Positions 17,201 through 25,819 of a DNA stretch of 64,000 bases are shown here, piece by piece. The notes beneath the pieces were generated by a model. That model was not told where the DNA came from, did not search any database, and worked only from the letters and a program-made list of their open reading frames with translations. Location: positions 64,268 to 128,267 of the forward strand of contig DGQM01000019.1 in assembly GCA_002389765.1 (NCBI GenBank). The letters run 5' to 3'. Source of the DNA: Bacteroidetes bacterium UBA4414 (lineage in GTDB: Bacteria; Bacteroidota; Bacteroidia; Chitinophagales; Chitinophagaceae). Each line of letters starts with the position of its first letter. Within the stretch, counting starts at the first letter, position 1. The position numbers were made by a program, and so were the translations under genes.

Positions 17201-17411
17201 TAAAATGACAAGAAATACCAAACTGAATATAGTACGTGATGGTATTGTAATACATACGGGCGAGCTGTCTTCTCTGAAACGTTTCAAAGATGACGTGAAG
17301 GAAGTGAACGCTGGCTACGAATGTGGTTTAATGATTAAAAACTACAATGATATACGTGTAGGTGATATCATCGAAGGCTTCGATGAGGTGGAAGTGAAGC
17401 GTACTTTGTAG
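14280..17411 (+). CDS. infB: Translation initiation factor IF-2
   Basis: 1043 residues, long for the family. Residues 1-60 form an N-terminal domain (TKTPRLLAAAKEFNIGKDTLVEYL). Residues 60-470 are low complexity: Pro/Ala/Glu/Val repeats including two VEAPKEEVKPV units, two related segments (HIEVKAPKLGGPNILGKI and HIEMKAPKLEGPKIIGRI), and a Gly/Gln/Asn/Arg-rich tract with an exact 18-residue tandem repeat. The conserved core has G1 GHVDHGKT (about 551-558), G3 DTPGHEAF and G4 NKID (about 652), then domains II, III and the fMet-tRNA-binding domain IV. It places initiator tRNA on the 30S subunit. It is the last gene of the operon. Confidence 0.98.
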   Translation: MSTGTKTPRLLAAAKEFNIGKDTLVEYLTGKGFEINASNPNTKLTEQMYDSLQAEFAQDKAAKRKSDEIALPKGSIGDAKKPKEEVVAKEKKVVEEPAPKVEEKKVEEKPVPAPAPVPVVEAPKEEVKPVEVEAPAPKPEPVVEAPKEEVKPVVVETPKAAPVAETPAPEEPAHIEVKAPKLGGPNILGKINLDELNQSSRPKKGTKKKEEAEEVKPAEAVAPQEEVVEKPKKAKPVEETPAPVAEEPVQAPAPAPAPTPAPAAPEEDEKPEHIEMKAPKLEGPKIIGRIELPVSQPGGSRDSKEKRNRKRIPVQKKPETFNPNDPQSRGQQGGGQQQGGGDRNNNNRGGGQQGGNRGPGGFNQNRGGGQQGGNRGPGGFNQNRGGGQQGGGDRRRQDRNAPVSAQQQEIDAKAIQEKIRQTQAKLAGGTRGKNMKSKYRRNKREEMAEKRAAAEDNQAGNVIQVTEFISVSELASLLDVSFAEVISKCMSLGIMVSINQRLDAEVIELVSSEFGYDVEFINLEQEADIEEDDTDDPEDMLPRAPIVTIMGHVDHGKTSLLDYIREANVVAGEAGGITQHIGAYQVTTKDGKKITFLDTPGHEAFTAMRARGAKVADVAVIVVAADDAIMPQTKEAISHAQAANLPMVFAINKIDKEGANPEKIKEQLAQMNILVEDWGGKYQSQEISAKKGLNIDLLLEKILLEAELLEVKANPDRFATGSVIEASLDKGRGYQSTILVQNGTLEQGDMIVCGQHFGKIKAMFNERGQRVEKAGPSTPVQVLGLNGAPQAGEKFKVYEDENEAKEIANHRAQILREQGIRARKHITLDEIGRRLALGNFKELALIIKGDFDGSVEALSDSLQKLSTAEVAVNIVHKGVGQITESDVLLATASDAIILGFQVRPSLQTSKLAEQENIEIRYYSIIYDAIDEIKSAMEGLLEPKIEKKTVCNIEVREVFKIGGIGTIAGSYVLDGKMTRNTKLNIVRDGIVIHTGELSSLKRFKDDVKEVNAGYECGLMIKNYNDIRVGDIIEGFDEVEVKRTL
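15330..15452 (+). repeat. 54-base tandem repeat inside infB
   Basis: Two full 54-base copies start at 15330 and 15384 and differ by only a few third-position bases. A third, partial copy starts at 15438. Each encodes 18 residues of Gly/Gln/Asn/Arg/Pro/Phe (GQQGGNRGPGGFNQNRGG). Degenerate related units lie just upstream (15275-15330). The near-identity at the DNA level suggests recent slippage or recombination. Confidence 0.9.
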
Positions 17412-17428
17412 GTAGGTTATATAATGTG

Positions 17429-17466
17429 AAGGTGAGCTTTGTTTTGAAACAAGGCTCACTTTTTTT
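17429..17466 (+). terminator. Terminator of the rimP-nusA-infB operon
   Basis: GTGAGC-T-TTGTTT pairs with AAACAA-G-GCTCAC, followed by a run of seven T. It starts 20 bases after the infB stop. Confidence 0.85.
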
Positions 17467-17487
17467 AGTAACAGCGGCTTAATAGTT

Positions 17488-17495
17488 TAATTTTG
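17488..17495 (+). promoter_or_regulatory. -7 promoter box of prfA
   Basis: TAATTTTG matches TAnnTTTG; a weak -33 (TTTA, 17464-17467) lies 20 bases upstream. prfA starts at 17532. Confidence 0.5.
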
Positions 17496-17531
17496 CATGC
17501 TGATAATTTTTGACTCAATAATACGTTATAC

Positions 17532-18617
17532 ATGAGTTCTGTTCTGGGAAAACTGGAAGCTATCAAAGCAAGGTTTGATGATTTGGGGATAGCGCTTACC
17601 AATCCTGAAGTAGTAAATGACAACAAGCGTTTTTCGCAGGTAAGCCGCGAATACCGCAAGTTGGAAAAAATTGTAGATGCTTATAAGCGTTATAAGGCAT
17701 GTGTAGATGGTATTGCATTTGCCAAAGAAGTGCTGGAAACAGAAAGTGATGCAGACCTGCGCGATATGGCTAAGGAAGATTTGGAAAAGCAGGAGGCACA
17801 GTTTGAAGAGCTGGAAGCCGAAGTGCGTCAACTGTTGATACCCAAAGACCCGCAGGATGAGAAAAATGCGATACTGGAGATACGTGCTGGTACCGGTGGT
17901 GATGAAGCAAGCCTTTTTGCAGGCGACCTGATGCGTATGTATCTGCGCTATTGCGAAAAGAAAGGATGGAAAGTATCTGTACTTTCTGAAACGGAAGGCA
18001 CAGTTGGTGGATATAAAGAGGTGCAGCTGGAAGTAGAGGGCGATGATGTGTATGGTACTATGAAGTTTGAAAGTGGTGTACACCGTGTGCAGCGCGTGCC
18101 CGATACAGAAGCAAGCGGCAGGGTACACACATCTGCTGCTACTGTAGCGGTAATGCCTGAAGCTGAAGAGATAGACTTTGAGCTGAAAGAAAGTGACCTG
18201 AAAATGGAAACAGCCCGAAGCGGTGGTGCGGGTGGACAGAACGTGAACAAGGTGGAAACGAAAGTTATCCTCACGCACGTACCTACAGGTACCGTTATTA
18301 CTTGTCAGACAGAGCGTACGCAGCTGGGTAATCGCGAAAAAGCAACTGCCATGATGCGTACCAAACTGTATGAAGAGCAGGTAAGGAAACAGGAAGAAGA
18401 GATTTCGCGCAGAAGGAAGAGTCTTGTAAGCTCGGGAGACAGGTCTGCAAAAATCAGGACGTACAACTTTCCGCAAGGAAGGATTACGGATCACCGTATC
18501 AATATGACTGTTTATAATCTCGACGAGTTTATGAATGGTAACATTGGCGATATGATTGACGCGCTGCAGTTTGCAGAGAATGCAGAAAAGATGCAATCGG
18601 GCGAAACAGTAATATAA
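17532..18617 (+). CDS. prfA: Peptide chain release factor 1
   Basis: 361 residues, normal length. RF1 reads UAA and UAG and releases the finished protein. The catalytic GGQ lies in SGGAGGQNVNK (about 234-236). The codon-recognition tripeptide position reads P-D-T (RVPDTEASGRVHTSA) instead of the PAT/PVT/PET seen in most RF1s; the Pro and Thr are kept. It is RF1 and not RF2, because the SPF tripeptide is absent. It is probably a single transcription unit, with its own promoter box and an AT-rich end. Confidence 0.97.
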   Translation: MSSVLGKLEAIKARFDDLGIALTNPEVVNDNKRFSQVSREYRKLEKIVDAYKRYKACVDGIAFAKEVLETESDADLRDMAKEDLEKQEAQFEELEAEVRQLLIPKDPQDEKNAILEIRAGTGGDEASLFAGDLMRMYLRYCEKKGWKVSVLSETEGTVGGYKEVQLEVEGDDVYGTMKFESGVHRVQRVPDTEASGRVHTSAATVAVMPEAEEIDFELKESDLKMETARSGGAGGQNVNKVETKVILTHVPTGTVITCQTERTQLGNREKATAMMRTKLYEEQVRKQEEEISRRRKSLVSSGDRSAKIRTYNFPQGRITDHRINMTVYNLDEFMNGNIGDMIDALQFAENAEKMQSGETVI

Positions 18618-18681
18618 TACTGCGACAGCTTTTGTAATGAATAATAATAGCTAAGTTTAAAGTTTTTAATAAAACATCCTA

Positions 18682-19653
18682 ATGAGTACACCTCGTTTCG
18701 ACATCGTAGATGTTACACACACACTGCGAAACAACAGGAAAACGATACTGGTAGTATCGATAGTAGCTGCACTGCTGGGAGCTGCTTTTTATTTGCTTTC
18801 GCAAAGAGAGTATAAAGCAATAGGCGGCTTTATCATGACCAACCCATTGTATACAGACCGTAACAACCTGTTTCAGGAAAGTGGTATTCAGTTTGTAGAC
18901 TATTTTGCGGGTGATGATGATGTGGACAGGCTGATGTCGTTGGTGGAATCTGATACTATTAAATATCTGGTTGCAGACAAAATTAATCTGTGGGATCATT
19001 ACCAATTGAATCGTTCTAATCCTAAGGACGTAAAAAAACTACTGGATATTTTCAAGGATGAATACAAGGTGATACGTTCTGAATACAACGCTTGCGAAGT
19101 TAGCTATATAGATACAGAACCAGGTACGGCTGCAAATGTGGTAAATACTACGATGCAGACTATCGAAAGCCTGTTTAGGGGATACTATGTAAATCAACGC
19201 GCTAAGATGATGTTGTCTTTGCAAAGCAAAATAAGTGAAATGGATAGCTCTATAGCTTCTATGACAGACACGCTTGCCAAACTGCGCGACCAATACAAAA
19301 TCTATGATGTTATTAACCCTGCAAGTAAAAATCTGATTGCGTCGGGCGGACACGGAGGTGGAGCAGGTTACGGACAGGCTATGGAGCAGGTTCAAAATAT
19401 ATCTTCTCTGAAAGACCAACTTGTTGCAGATCGTGCACGTTATACATCTCGCCTAAACGAGTATAGCACAACTGCACAGGTAAATGATATTCCTTTGTTG
19501 CACATCACTACTACTGCAAGGCCTCCTGTGAAACCTAAACCTCCCGGTCTGGTGTTAACGGTTCTGTCTTGTGCGCTGATAGGTTTGTTCTTTAGCAGCA
19601 TTTATTTGCTTATACGCACTTACTACAAATCTTTAATAGCTACAGCACGCTAA
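18682..19653 (+). CDS. Wzz-like polysaccharide chain-length / co-polymerase protein
   Basis: 323 residues. Two membrane segments, near residues 22-42 and 293-313, flank a long periplasmic domain with coiled coils (about 195-260). A Pro-rich stretch (RPPVKPKPPGL) just before the second segment is the hallmark of the PCP/Wzz family. No cytoplasmic kinase domain is present. Such proteins set the length of surface polysaccharides. The next gene, an O-antigen-ligase-like membrane protein, starts one base after the stop, so the two are translationally coupled and probably act together. Confidence 0.82.
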   Translation: MSTPRFDIVDVTHTLRNNRKTILVVSIVAALLGAAFYLLSQREYKAIGGFIMTNPLYTDRNNLFQESGIQFVDYFAGDDDVDRLMSLVESDTIKYLVADKINLWDHYQLNRSNPKDVKKLLDIFKDEYKVIRSEYNACEVSYIDTEPGTAANVVNTTMQTIESLFRGYYVNQRAKMMLSLQSKISEMDSSIASMTDTLAKLRDQYKIYDVINPASKNLIASGGHGGGAGYGQAMEQVQNISSLKDQLVADRARYTSRLNEYSTTAQVNDIPLLHITTTARPPVKPKPPGLVLTVLSCALIGLFFSSIYLLIRTYYKSLIATAR

Positions 19654-19654
19654 G

Positions 19655-21121
19655 ATGCAGCCACTGCTTTTCAGTAACAGAATAGATAAGCTGATACCTT
19701 GGGGAGTATTATTTCTCTCCATTGTAGCATTTGCCTATACGGGAAATTTCCTGTTGGCAGGTGTGCCTTTTGCTTTTCTCTTCCTGATGCTGACGGGCGT
19801 TAGCTGGAAGACAGCATATTGGGTGTTTCTTTTTACCATTCCATTGTCGATGGATGTTCACTTCTTTGGTGAAACATTATCGACATCTGTACCGGATGAA
19901 CCTATAATGTGGCTGTTTTTATTGTTGTTGTTTGTGCTTGCTGCAAGCAGACCAACACTTTTTCAGCGCGAATGGCTTACTAATCCCTTGATACTATTAT
20001 TAGCTGCTCAGTATGTTTGGCTGGTAGTAACAGTAATATACTCACACATGCCTTTCCTGTCTTTGAAGTTTTTATTGGCAAAGACATGGTTTATGGCATC
20101 GTTTGTAGTGCTACCCATGTTTATTTTCAAAGAGAAGAAAGACTTTGTCAAAGGCTTTATTGTCTCTTTAATTCCTTTGTTTATTACCATTGCAATAGTA
20201 GTATACAGGCACGCACAGATAGGATTCAACTTTCGCAGAATAGAAATAGCTATTGGTGAAGTGTATAATAACCACGTTGACTATTCTACGGTTATGTCTA
20301 TGTTCTATCCGTTACTTTGGGTAGCGTATGCACTTACAAAGGGTAAAAGCTTATTGGTGAGGTTGCCTTTGTTGCTGATAATAATTGTGTTTTTGCCTGC
20401 TATATATCTTACCTATGCACGTGCAGCCATGCTTGCCGTAGTGTTTGCCATAGGTATTGCAATTGCTATCAGGCTGAAGCTTGCACAGTGGATAATGCCT
20501 GTTTTTTACGGGCTGATAACGATGCTCATTATTTATATGTCAACAGACAAGAAGTTTATGGACTTCCGTCCCGACTATGAGCATACCTTCATGCGCAAGA
20601 AGTTTACAGACCATATAGTAGCTACATTCCGCGGGCAGGATATGTCTTCTATGGAGCGGCTTTATCGCTGGATAGCTGCTGTACGTATGAGCCAGGATGA
20701 ACCTGTCAAAGGTTTTGGGCCAAACACGTTTTACTACTATTACAAACCATACGGTGTTGCATCTTTCAAAACATGGGTGAGCCACAATTTTGAAAAATCT
20801 ACCACACACAACTACTACCTGTATATGTTGGTAGAGCAGGGCTGGCCTGCAATGATATTATATGCCATTATGGTAATGGTAATGATAGCACAAGCACAGA
20901 AAACTTACCATCGCTTCAAGGATAGGTTCTACAAACTATGCACCATGGGTGTAGTGATGATGTTTGGTGCTGGTTTTATCAACAACTTCTTTTCAGAGTT
21001 GATTGAAACGCACAAAGTAGGTTCGCTGTTTTACCTCAGTGTATCGCTGCTGGTATTGCTGACTGCTAAAAGTAAACAACTGGAGAAAGAAGAAAAAGGA
21101 GCTGCCGCTGTTACACAGTAG
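19655..21121 (+). CDS. O-antigen ligase / polymerase-like membrane protein (Wzy_C family)
   Basis: 488 residues with about 11-12 membrane helices and a large extracytoplasmic loop (about 290-395). It contains the family-type motif GFGPNTFYYYY...THNYYLYMLVEQGWPAMI. Members are O-antigen ligases (WaaL) or polymerases (Wzy), which cannot be separated by sequence alone. Together with the Wzz-like gene one base upstream it points to export or assembly of a surface polysaccharide, although no glycosyltransferases lie in the window. Its end overlaps the convergent ispG gene by 11 bases. Confidence 0.83.
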   Translation: MQPLLFSNRIDKLIPWGVLFLSIVAFAYTGNFLLAGVPFAFLFLMLTGVSWKTAYWVFLFTIPLSMDVHFFGETLSTSVPDEPIMWLFLLLLFVLAASRPTLFQREWLTNPLILLLAAQYVWLVVTVIYSHMPFLSLKFLLAKTWFMASFVVLPMFIFKEKKDFVKGFIVSLIPLFITIAIVVYRHAQIGFNFRRIEIAIGEVYNNHVDYSTVMSMFYPLLWVAYALTKGKSLLVRLPLLLIIIVFLPAIYLTYARAAMLAVVFAIGIAIAIRLKLAQWIMPVFYGLITMLIIYMSTDKKFMDFRPDYEHTFMRKKFTDHIVATFRGQDMSSMERLYRWIAAVRMSQDEPVKGFGPNTFYYYYKPYGVASFKTWVSHNFEKSTTHNYYLYMLVEQGWPAMILYAIMVMVMIAQAQKTYHRFKDRFYKLCTMGVVMMFGAGFINNFFSELIETHKVGSLFYLSVSLLVLLTAKSKQLEKEEKGAAAVTQ

Positions 21122-23111
21122 CAGGTTCTATCCATGCTTCGTTGTCTTTCAGTAGTTGTATCAGTTCGCTTACGGCAATTTCGCTCGGCACGTTCTTCTT
21201 TACTACTTCTTTGCCTTTGTACAGGGTTATTTTACCCGGGCCACTACCTACATAGCCAAAGTCTGCATCGGCCATCTCGCCTGGTCCGTTTACAATGCAA
21301 CCCATGATGGCTATCTTAACGCCCTTCAGGTGGTTGGTAGCATTGCGGATTTTTGCTGTTGTTTCCTGCAGGTCGAAGAGCGTACGGCCACAGCTTGGGC
21401 AGCTGATGTATTCTGTCTTGCTGATGCGTGTACGGGTAGCTTGCAGTATAGAGAAGGCTGTATTATTAAGGAATTGATTGTTATTTTTTACTTCCAGATA
21501 AGTGCGCCCGGTAGCTTTGATGTTTTGTACTTCGCGCATGTGGTTCCACAACCATACACCATCGCCCATGCCATCTAATAACAGGCCACCTGTAACGGTT
21601 GCAAAATCTATCAGTTGTTCGTCAATCGTTTTGTCTTTGTTGTTGCAGCAAAGTATAACAGGCGATTTGATACTGCGCATCATCATCTCTGCTACCACAC
21701 GCCTGATGGATGGCATGTTGTTTGCATCGGTATTAAACAGGCATATCACTGTGTTGTGATTGGCATGTGTAATGGTATCAATGATGGTTTGCCAATCGCT
21801 ATTGGTATCTAACACTACAAAGTGTGGAGTGTCTGGTAAAGATGGTAATGCTTTAAAAGACGTAGCATCAAACAAAGGCCTGTAGGCTGTTTTATCTTCA
21901 GCTTGTTGCCATACATCGTAGCTGCAAATTACTTTCAGAGTGCCAGGAAGTGCAAAGTTGATGGTTTTGTTGCCAAGGTAAATATAGTCTGCAGCGCCAT
22001 CGCCTATATTCCACTTGTCGGTTGCCTCATCATACTTGTAGCCAATTGCTTCAAGGTCTGAAGGCGGTAAATTTTCTTCTTCCTTCAAGTTGGCAAGTAC
22101 AACAGGTACATGATGCCCGCCAATGTTTTCTACAGCAGTTGTTTCTCTGCGTTTGTATTCAAACGGATTGTAAGGCAGTATGATTTTGCCTTCGTTGTAC
22201 GGATGTATGATACCCGTATTAGTTCGGTTGGTATAGCGCGATACAATGTCTTTACAAACAGGTATTTCAAACTCAGGGTCTTCTGTCAGCGATACACGTA
22301 TAGTGTCGCCAATGCCGTCTTCCAGCAAAGTGCCAATGCCTACAGCGCTCTTAATACGTCCATCTTCGCCATCGCCCGCTTCTGTAACACCGAGGTGCAG
22401 CGGATAGCATTCGCCAAACTCCTCATCCATCTTCTGTGCCAGCAAACGATAGGCTTGCACCATCACCTGTGGATTGCTAGATTTCATACTGAGTATTATC
22501 TGGTGATAATTCTCATCGCGCGCAATGCGCAAAAACTCCATTGCACTTTCTACCATGCCGATAGGCGAGTCTCCGTATCGGCTCATGATACGATCGCTCA
22601 AAGAGCCGTGGTTGGTACCTATACGCATAGCCGTTCCATACTCCTTACATATTTTTACCAGTGGTGTAAAACGCTCGCGTATGCGGTCTATTTCAGCAGC
22701 ATATTCGCTGTCTGTATATTCAATGAAGTCAAACTTCTTTTTGTCAATATAATTGCCGGGGTTTACACGTACTTTTTCTATCAGCCTCGCTGCTATTTCA
22801 GCAGCGTTGGGTGTGAAGTGTATATCTGCTACAAGTGGTGTATTATAGCCCATTGCACGCAGTTTGTTTTTGATGTGCAGCAGGTTTTCAGCCTCGTTTT
22901 TGCTGGGTGCCGTAATGCGTACCAATTCTGCGCCTGCCTCAATACAACGCACACATTGGGCAACGGTAGCCTCCGTATCCATGGTGTCGGTAGTCGTCAT
23001 AGTCTGGATGCGAATAGGGTTGCCATTGCCAAGCAGTAAATCACCGATTTTTACTTCTTTGGTTTTTAGCCTTTGGTATGATGTGAGCGAAGAACAATAG
23101 TATTGCAACAT
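21111..23111 (-). CDS. ispG: (E)-4-hydroxy-3-methylbut-2-enyl-diphosphate synthase, long form
   Basis: 666 residues. IspG (GcpE) makes HMBPP, the next-to-last step of the MEP isoprenoid pathway. The N-terminal TIM barrel covers about 1-290 (KTKEVKIGDLLLGNGNPIRIQTM). An inserted second domain (about 300-550) is the A* domain found in plants, Chlamydia and Bacteroidota. The C-terminal domain holds the [4Fe-4S] ligands in SCPSCGRTLFD and GCIVNGPGE. The E. coli-type enzyme lacks the insertion and has about 370 residues. A -7 box TAAATTTG lies at 23139-23132. The start MLQYYCSSLTSYQR fits relatives. Confidence 0.97.
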   Translation of the reverse strand: MLQYYCSSLTSYQRLKTKEVKIGDLLLGNGNPIRIQTMTTTDTMDTEATVAQCVRCIEAGAELVRITAPSKNEAENLLHIKNKLRAMGYNTPLVADIHFTPNAAEIAARLIEKVRVNPGNYIDKKKFDFIEYTDSEYAAEIDRIRERFTPLVKICKEYGTAMRIGTNHGSLSDRIMSRYGDSPIGMVESAMEFLRIARDENYHQIILSMKSSNPQVMVQAYRLLAQKMDEEFGECYPLHLGVTEAGDGEDGRIKSAVGIGTLLEDGIGDTIRVSLTEDPEFEIPVCKDIVSRYTNRTNTGIIHPYNEGKIILPYNPFEYKRRETTAVENIGGHHVPVVLANLKEEENLPPSDLEAIGYKYDEATDKWNIGDGAADYIYLGNKTINFALPGTLKVICSYDVWQQAEDKTAYRPLFDATSFKALPSLPDTPHFVVLDTNSDWQTIIDTITHANHNTVICLFNTDANNMPSIRRVVAEMMMRSIKSPVILCCNNKDKTIDEQLIDFATVTGGLLLDGMGDGVWLWNHMREVQNIKATGRTYLEVKNNNQFLNNTAFSILQATRTRISKTEYISCPSCGRTLFDLQETTAKIRNATNHLKGVKIAIMGCIVNGPGEMADADFGYVGSGPGKITLYKGKEVVKKNVPSEIAVSELIQLLKDNEAWIEPATV

Positions 23112-23131
23112 AGAGCTGATATAATGCAGTG

Positions 23132-23139
23132 CAAATTTA
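23132..23139 (-). promoter_or_regulatory. -7 promoter box of ispG
   Basis: Reads TAAATTTG on the minus strand, 20 bases before the ispG ATG. Confidence 0.5.
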
Positions 23140-23250
23140 GCAGAATGAATTGAAGCAAATTGTGAAAAAAGCTATGATAATAGTTTAATTATTGATATTT
23201 TGATAACAACAAACAGAAACGCAAATAGTTACCCGATTGGCGAAAAACTA

Positions 23251-23258
23251 TAATTTTG
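23251..23258 (+). promoter_or_regulatory. -7 promoter box of the alpha/beta hydrolase gene
   Basis: TAATTTTG, 39 bases before the ATG at 23298. Confidence 0.5.
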
Positions 23259-23297
23259 CGGAAAACACAGTAATTTAGTACAACCATTAACGGCAAC

Positions 23298-24059
23298 ATG
23301 CAATACGAAGTAAAACAGAACGGTAAATTTAAATATGTAGAAGAGGGCGCAGGCGAGCCATTGGTGCTGTTACACGGACTTTTTGGTGCGCTGAGCAATT
23401 TTAAAGACCTCGTTGATCATTTTAAGAAAACGCATAAGGTTATCATACCTATGCTGCCGTTGTTCGACCTTACGATATTGGATACTACTGTTGGTGGACT
23501 GGCTAAACATGTGCAGAAGTTTCTGGATACGATGGGCTATGGTAAAGTACACCTGCTGGGCAACTCGCTGGGGGGCCACGTAGGCTTGGTATATACGCTG
23601 AAACATCAGGATAAGGTTAAGAGCCTGACCCTGACAGGTAGCTCTGGACTGTTTGAAAATGGTATGGGCGAAACATACCCTAAGCGTGGGGATTACGACT
23701 TCATCAAAAAGAAAACTGAACTTACATTCTACGATCCTGCTGTTGCTAATAAGGAACTGGTAGATGAAGTGTATTCTATAGTAAATAACAGGCTGAAAGC
23801 ACTGAAGATTATTTCTCTCGCAAAATCTGCCATCAGACACAATCTGGGCGATGAGCTGCAGGAAATTAAAGTGCCTACCTGCCTGGTATGGGGTAAGAAC
23901 GATACCATTACCCCGCCAATGGTAGCAGAAGAATTCAAAAAACTGATACCAAATTCTGAATTGCATTGGATAGACAAATGCGGTCATGCACCTATGATGG
24001 AAGTGCCTGCAGAATTCAATGTAATACTGGACGCTTTTCTTGCTAAACACAAAGGATAA
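23298..24059 (+). CDS. Alpha/beta-fold hydrolase
   Basis: 253 residues. The fold is clear: VLLHGLFGALSNFKDL with the oxyanion region, the nucleophile elbow GNSLGG (Ser near residue 92), the acid in CLVWGKNDTITPP, and the catalytic His in DKCGHAPMMEVP. The small lid falls between about 120 and 180. There is no signal peptide, so it acts in the cytoplasm. The family includes esterases, lactonases and C-C hydrolases; the substrate is not evident. A CBS protein gene follows 94 bases downstream. Confidence 0.9.
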   Translation: MQYEVKQNGKFKYVEEGAGEPLVLLHGLFGALSNFKDLVDHFKKTHKVIIPMLPLFDLTILDTTVGGLAKHVQKFLDTMGYGKVHLLGNSLGGHVGLVYTLKHQDKVKSLTLTGSSGLFENGMGETYPKRGDYDFIKKKTELTFYDPAVANKELVDEVYSIVNNRLKALKIISLAKSAIRHNLGDELQEIKVPTCLVWGKNDTITPPMVAEEFKKLIPNSELHWIDKCGHAPMMEVPAEFNVILDAFLAKHKG

Positions 24060-24153
24060 TAAACATAATTGTCACCCTGCTGTTATTTAATGCAAATAAT
24101 AAACCTGATTTGCATTTTCTACGTTATATAATAGCAAAGGTTCATCAAACAAA

Positions 24154-24816
24154 ATGGTAGTTGAACAACTGATATCACCGATAGTACCCACCCTGATTCC
24201 TACAGATACGGGAGATAAAGCTTTGACGCTGATGGACGAGACAAACCTCGCACAACTACCGTTGATTGCCGATGAAAAATATATAGGCTTGGTGCAGGAA
24301 AACGACTTGTTGGACTGGGAAACCCCCGATAAATCTTTGCAAAATGCAGACTTTCTGGGTTATCGCCCTGCTGTATTGGCATCTGGACACCCGTATGAAG
24401 CGCTGCGCATAGCACATCAACAAAATCTGGCGGTAGTGCCTGTTGTAGACATGGAGAATACCTATGTTGGTGCTATAACAAGAGATGAACTGCTACGCTA
24501 TGTTACAGAAAACAGTGGCCTTAATAATCCCGGTGGTATTGTAGTTTTAGAGATAGATCCGCGTAACTACAGCCTGTATGAAATAGCACGTATTTGCGAG
24601 AGCGAAGAAGTATTGCTTATCAGCACACAGATATTCAGTAATAAACTGACAGGTAAGCTGGAAGTGACACTGAAAACAAACAGAAACAGCCTTGGCGGCG
24701 TGGTGTCTGCGCTGGAAAGGCATAACTACAAAGTAAAAGAAGTGTTTGGAGATACAACAGATCAGGATAGCCTGCAAGACAGGTTTGATAACCTGATGAA
24801 CTACCTCAATATGTAG
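24154..24816 (+). CDS. CBS-domain protein
   Basis: 220 residues. Two CBS motifs cover about residues 1-60 (ISPIVPTLIPTDTGDKALTLMDETNLAQLPLI) and 70-125 (PYEALRIAHQQNLAVVPVVD...GAITRDELL). They are followed by an ACT-like region (GGIVVLEIDPRNYSLYEIARICESEEV) of about 80 residues. CBS pairs bind adenosine nucleotides and report energy state. There is no catalytic domain, so the partner is unknown. It sits upstream of a DUF3109 gene with a 31-base gap, probably in one transcript with it, although a -7-like box TATCTTTA lies at 24820-24827. Confidence 0.85.
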   Translation: MVVEQLISPIVPTLIPTDTGDKALTLMDETNLAQLPLIADEKYIGLVQENDLLDWETPDKSLQNADFLGYRPAVLASGHPYEALRIAHQQNLAVVPVVDMENTYVGAITRDELLRYVTENSGLNNPGGIVVLEIDPRNYSLYEIARICESEEVLLISTQIFSNKLTGKLEVTLKTNRNSLGGVVSALERHNYKVKEVFGDTTDQDSLQDRFDNLMNYLNM

Positions 24817-24847
24817 TTGTATCTTTACATTCATATTTTCCTTTTCG

Positions 24848-25432
24848 ATGATTGCGATAGATAATGTTTTGCTAAGCGACCAAGTGGTTGAAGAACAGTT
24901 TGTATGCGACCTGAACGCCTGCAAGGGCGGTTGCTGTGTTGATGGTGATTGTGGTGCGCCACTTACCGAAGAAGAAACAAAAATCATCGCCAAAGTATAC
25001 CTTACGGTAAAGCCGTATCTGCTACCCGAATATGTGGAAGAGGTAAAGAAACAAGGCACGCACACCATAGATGATGAGTATGGCTTTGTAACACCTACTG
25101 TAAATGGTGGTATATGTGTATATGCCTATACCGATGAAGTAGGTATAGTAAAATGCGCTTTTGAAAAAGCATATAACGAAGGTAAGATAGCTTTCAAAAA
25201 ACCGATTTCCTGCCATTTATATCCTATTCGCATCAAGCAGATGGACGGCTACGAGGCTGTAAACTACGAGCCACGCAAGCAAATGTGCAAACCTGCCTGC
25301 AAGCTGGGTAAGCAATTGAAAGTGCCGGTGTATAAATTTCTGAAAGACTCCATCACCCGCAAATACGGAGAGGAGTTTTACGACACGCTGGATACCGTAG
25401 CTAAAAAAATGAATGCGGATAAAAACCGTTAG
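24848..25432 (+). CDS. DUF3109 family Cys-rich protein
   Basis: 194 residues with the Cys patterns of DUF3109: CDLNACKGGCCVDGDCGAP at the N-terminus, ICVYAY...VKCAFEKAY in the middle, and PISCHLYPIR...QMCKPACKLGK at the end. The cysteine spacing resembles the CxxCxxxCC-type zinc/iron clusters of the YkgJ superfamily, so metal binding is likely. The protein is cytoplasmic and its function is unknown. Its stop overlaps by four bases that of the convergent DUF1801-like gene. Confidence 0.85.
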   Translation: MIAIDNVLLSDQVVEEQFVCDLNACKGGCCVDGDCGAPLTEEETKIIAKVYLTVKPYLLPEYVEEVKKQGTHTIDDEYGFVTPTVNGGICVYAYTDEVGIVKCAFEKAYNEGKIAFKKPISCHLYPIRIKQMDGYEAVNYEPRKQMCKPACKLGKQLKVPVYKFLKDSITRKYGEEFYDTLDTVAKKMNADKNR

Positions 25433-25788
25433 TGTCTGCTGGCACGGATGATGTTTTTCATCACCTGCTTTATTTCTGCTTCCAATTCGGGTGTTATTTC
25501 GATAAGCTTTACGTGCTTGGCATGTTTGCCATCACCCTCTACTTTAAGGCTCATTGTATCTGCATCGTCTGTGTAGTGCAGATACAGCACACAGAACTTA
25601 TCTGTTAACTGAATGCCGAAGAGTACATTATCCGGCTTGCCTTTGCTGTAAAGCGCCACCTTCGATTTTGTGCCACCGAAAATTTGTTCATGAATGAGCT
25701 TGTCTACACGCAATGCAAGCCCTTTAAGCTGCATAGCGGTTTTTTGCAAAGACTCAGGCCTGCCCTCTAATAGTGCTTCAAATGTCAT
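25429..25788 (-). CDS. DUF1801-like small protein
   Basis: 119 residues, soluble, with a YdhG/DUF1801-like pattern (KVALYSKGKPDNVLFGIQLTDKFCVLYLHY...VKLIEITPELEAEIKQVMKNII). Members of this fold have no firmly known role. A second DUF1801 protein is encoded at 63274-63627 but with low similarity. It lies 31 bases downstream of rpoN on the same strand and may be read from the rpoN transcript. Confidence 0.65.
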   Translation of the reverse strand: MTFEALLEGRPESLQKTAMQLKGLALRVDKLIHEQIFGGTKSKVALYSKGKPDNVLFGIQLTDKFCVLYLHYTDDADTMSLKVEGDGKHAKHVKLIEITPELEAEIKQVMKNIIRASRH

Positions 25789-25819
25789 AATGGGGGTGAT
25801 GAATAAATTGTGAATTGTA

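Noticed and set aside
17526..18596. 356-codon frame antisense to prfA
   Set aside because: Covers prfA almost completely and has shadow composition; no support for a gene.
18682..21121. Full exopolysaccharide gene cluster
   Set aside because: Only a Wzz-like and a ligase/polymerase-like gene are present, with no glycosyltransferase, flippase or kinase nearby.
22110..23039. 309-codon frame antisense to ispG
   Set aside because: Shadow of ispG: unnatural composition rich in Cys, Phe and Tyr, with no start signal or domain.
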